Positions 62,713 to 64,000 of a stretch of 64,000 nucleotides of DNA are shown one piece after another. Source of the stretch: Betaproteobacteria bacterium. Its GTDB lineage: Bacteria; Pseudomonadota; Gammaproteobacteria; Burkholderiales; Usitatibacteraceae. The notes below the pieces were generated by a model. The model had not been told where the DNA came from. It made no database searches and saw only the letters and a list, made by a program, of their open reading frames with translations. How positions within the stretch are numbered: the stretch's first letter is position 1; each line of letters starts with the position of its first letter. The stretch spans positions 868,001 through 932,000 of the forward strand of contig JADJMI010000001.1 in assembly GCA_016709665.1 (NCBI GenBank). The letters are read 5' to 3'. Position numbers and translations under genes: made by a program.

Positions 62713-63054
62713 CTAGAAGAGCTTGTCCTGGTCGGCCGACAGCGCCGTTTCCAGCGTCTCCTGCATCGCCACGATTCTACGCCGATGCTCCGGAGCGTCA
62801 ACGGAAGCGGAAGACGATTTCGCGGGCTTCTGGGCGAGCATCTCGTGCGCGAGGTTGAGCGCGGCCATGACGGCGATGCGTTCGTTGCCGACGATCTTGC
62901 CGGAGTCGCGCAGGTCCTTCATGCGGCGGTTGAGGAAATCGACGGAGGCCTGCAGCTGCTTTTCCTCGCCCTCCGGGCACGCCACGCGGAACTCGCGGCC
63001 CAGGATCTGGATGGCCATGCCCTTGCCCGCGCTTTTCGCGTCCGCCTCGCTCAC
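62713..63054 (-). CDS. zapA: cell division protein ZapA
   Basis: ZapA crosslinks FtsZ filaments at midcell. The 113-residue protein has the N-terminal beta part VQILGREFRVACPEGEEKQLQASVDFLNRRM and a C-terminal coiled coil through VMAALNLAHEMLAQ to the end. The ATG overlaps the upstream gene's stop (ATGA), so it is translationally coupled to the small coiled-coil gene. The 6S RNA gene lies 32 bp downstream, and zapA read-through may feed it. Confidence 0.93.
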   Translation of the reverse strand: MSEADAKSAGKGMAIQILGREFRVACPEGEEKQLQASVDFLNRRMKDLRDSGKIVGNERIAVMAALNLAHEMLAQKPAKSSSASVDAPEHRRRIVAMQETLETALSADQDKLF

Positions 63055-63251
63055 GTCTCGTTCTCCGGAATCTGCTTGAGGAGCGCCTCGATGCGAGCCT
63101 TCGCGGCGGCGAGCTTCTCGCCGAGGCGCACGTTCTCGTCCGTTCGCGCGGCGAGTTGCTGGCGAAGTTCGCGGCCTTCTTCCCGCAACTGCTTGAGCTG
63201 CTGGACGGCTTGCTCGACCTTCGCCTCGAGGGCGGAAAGCTCGGAATCCAT
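63051..63251 (-). CDS. small coiled-coil protein, ZapB-like (TIGR02449 type)
   Basis: This 66-residue protein is almost one coiled coil (SALEAKVEQAVQQLKQLREEGRELRQQLAARTDENVRLGEKL). It belongs with the TIGR02449/ZapB-like proteins that precede zapA in many beta- and gammaproteobacteria. It probably stabilises the Z-ring with ZapA. ATG 63251 was used; AGGG lies about 10 bases upstream. A TTGACC-N17-TAGGGT pair just ahead could be a promoter but would leave almost no leader. Confidence 0.85.
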   Translation of the reverse strand: MDSELSALEAKVEQAVQQLKQLREEGRELRQQLAARTDENVRLGEKLAAAKARIEALLKQIPENET

Positions 63252-63529
63252 ACCATTCACCCTATTGGAAAACCCTTTCAGGGTCAATAGTTAAGCGCGT
63301 TTTATGAAGTGTTTTCGATGCCATCCGTAAGACTTTCCGCCACGCTCGGCGTATCATCGCCCCGGTCGAACGGGTGAGCGCGGGAAAGGGCCCGGGCGCC
63401 TTGTCGGTCGAAACGGGCCGCGGCGCAAGGGAATCTCCGGCCCCGGTTGGCGGTCCCATCGTGCGTCCGGGATTCGCCGGTCCGATGGCCCCGTGAGGCC
63501 GCCCGCCGACCCGACAGCCACCCGCCTCG

Positions 63530-64000
63530 ATGAAATCGACCCCACTCGCCGGCCTCGCCGCGGCTGCCGCCCTCGCCGCGCAGGCCCAGTCGCCGGCGAC
63601 CTTCCCGAACGTCGACTCGAGGGTCGTCACCGCGACGCGCACGGCGCAGCCGCTCGACGACGCGCTGCGCGACGTGATCGTCATTCCGCGCGACCGCATC
63701 GAACAATCCGGCAGCCTCTCGCTCGCGGAACTTCTCCAGCGCCACGCCGGCGTGGAGTTTCGCGGCACCGGCGGCCCGGGCCAGCCCGCGGGGCTCTTCC
63801 TGCGCGGCGCGAACGCCGGCCAGACGCTCGTGCTCGTCGACGGGCTGCGCGTGGGTTCGGCCACCGTGGGCACCACGTCCATCGAGAACATCCCCTTGGA
63901 CCTCGTCGAGCGCATCGAGGTGGTGAAGGGCCCGCTCTCCAGCCTCTACGGCGCCGACGCGATCGGCGGCGTGGTGCAGGTCTTCACGCGCTCGGGTGCC
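63530..64000 (+). CDS. TonB-dependent receptor, BtuB-like, 5' part only
   Basis: The frame runs off the right edge; 157 codons are present. A signal peptide (about 1-20) is followed by VVTATRTAQPLDDALRDVIVIPRDRIE and the plug domain core LQRHAGVEFRGTGGPGQPAGLFLRGANAGQTLVLVDGLRV, then IENIPLDLVERIEVVKGPLSSLYGADAIGGVVQV. This is typical of BtuB and vitamin B12 or siderophore receptors, which import substrates with TonB. The 278-bp region before it, up to the zapB-like gene, shows no recognisable cobalamin riboswitch or other gene. Confidence 0.88.
   Translation, partial: MKSTPLAGLAAAAALAAQAQSPATFPNVDSRVVTATRTAQPLDDALRDVIVIPRDRIEQSGSLSLAELLQRHAGVEFRGTGGPGQPAGLFLRGANAGQTLVLVDGLRVGSATVGTTSIENIPLDLVERIEVVKGPLSSLYGADAIGGVVQVFTRSGA

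Noticed and set aside
63252..63529. Cobalamin riboswitch upstream of the BtuB-like receptor
   Set aside because: The B12-box elements (GCCACTG, CCGGGAAGGC-type) are not found. Only scattered GC-rich repeats are present.

Overview
The window is GC-rich, densely packed bacterial chromosome. The gene content and local order point to a betaproteobacterium (Burkholderiales/Nitrosomonadales grade): a DUF3579 gene beside argD and rpsT, murJ-ribF-ileS-lspA-ispH, argA next to yggX, and zapA followed by a 6S RNA gene. A red-type (form IC) RuBisCO operon indicates capacity for autotrophic CO2 fixation. I saw no phage, insertion sequence or CRISPR array.

Layout. 1-2.6 kb: the end of a FecR-like gene, folE2, a retropepsin-like protease and a glutamine amidotransferase. 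2.6-7.4 kb (minus strand): an arginine operon, argD-argF-secreted protein-argG-yajQ, in which argF carries a one-base frameshift. 7.5-15 kb: DUF3579, rpsT, then the overlapping chain murJ-ribF-ileS-lspA-ispH. 15-22.6 kb (minus): a type IV pilus cluster, pilE-fimT-pilV-pilW-pilX-pilY1, ending in a small unknown secreted protein. 22.8-29.3 kb: tRNA-Thr(CGT), a CBS-domain gene with repeated copies of its own 3' end, ilvA, rpiA, phoU with a probable Pho box, a 161-bp element with perfect 37-bp inverted arms, yggX, argA and rsmE. 29.3-32.8 kb (minus): speD-speE followed by a Ser-rich YgiB-like lipoprotein, a glutathionylspermidine-synthase-like ATP-grasp enzyme and a DUF350 membrane protein.

32.8-45.9 kb: divergent cbbR, then cbbL-cbbS-cbbX-cbbY-fbp-prk-tkt-(GNAT)-gap-pgk-pyk. 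This gives carboxylation, RuBisCO repair, reduction and most of the regeneration steps. fba (class II aldolase) lies 4 kb further on and rpiA 8 kb before cbbR; rpe and tpi are not in the window. 45.9-56.3 kb is less conserved: secreted beta-propeller proteins, a ToxR-like regulator fused to a TolB-like propeller, purC plus a HAD protein, and a DUF6502 regulator candidate overlapping a lipoprotein gene, preceded by a phased set of TGGGA/TCCCA operators. 56.3-64 kb: terC, an M20 peptidase, trkA-trkH, a TauE/SafE permease, an EVE-domain gene, 6S RNA, zapA with a small coiled-coil partner, and the start of a BtuB-like TonB-dependent receptor.

The best candidates for little-described biology are the polyamine/ATP-grasp/Ser-rich lipoprotein cluster (29.3-32.8 kb), the DUF6502 operator system (53.4-55.6 kb) and the tail-repeat array behind the CBS gene (23.4-23.6 kb). 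No database was searched. Family assignments rest on recognised motifs and gene order.
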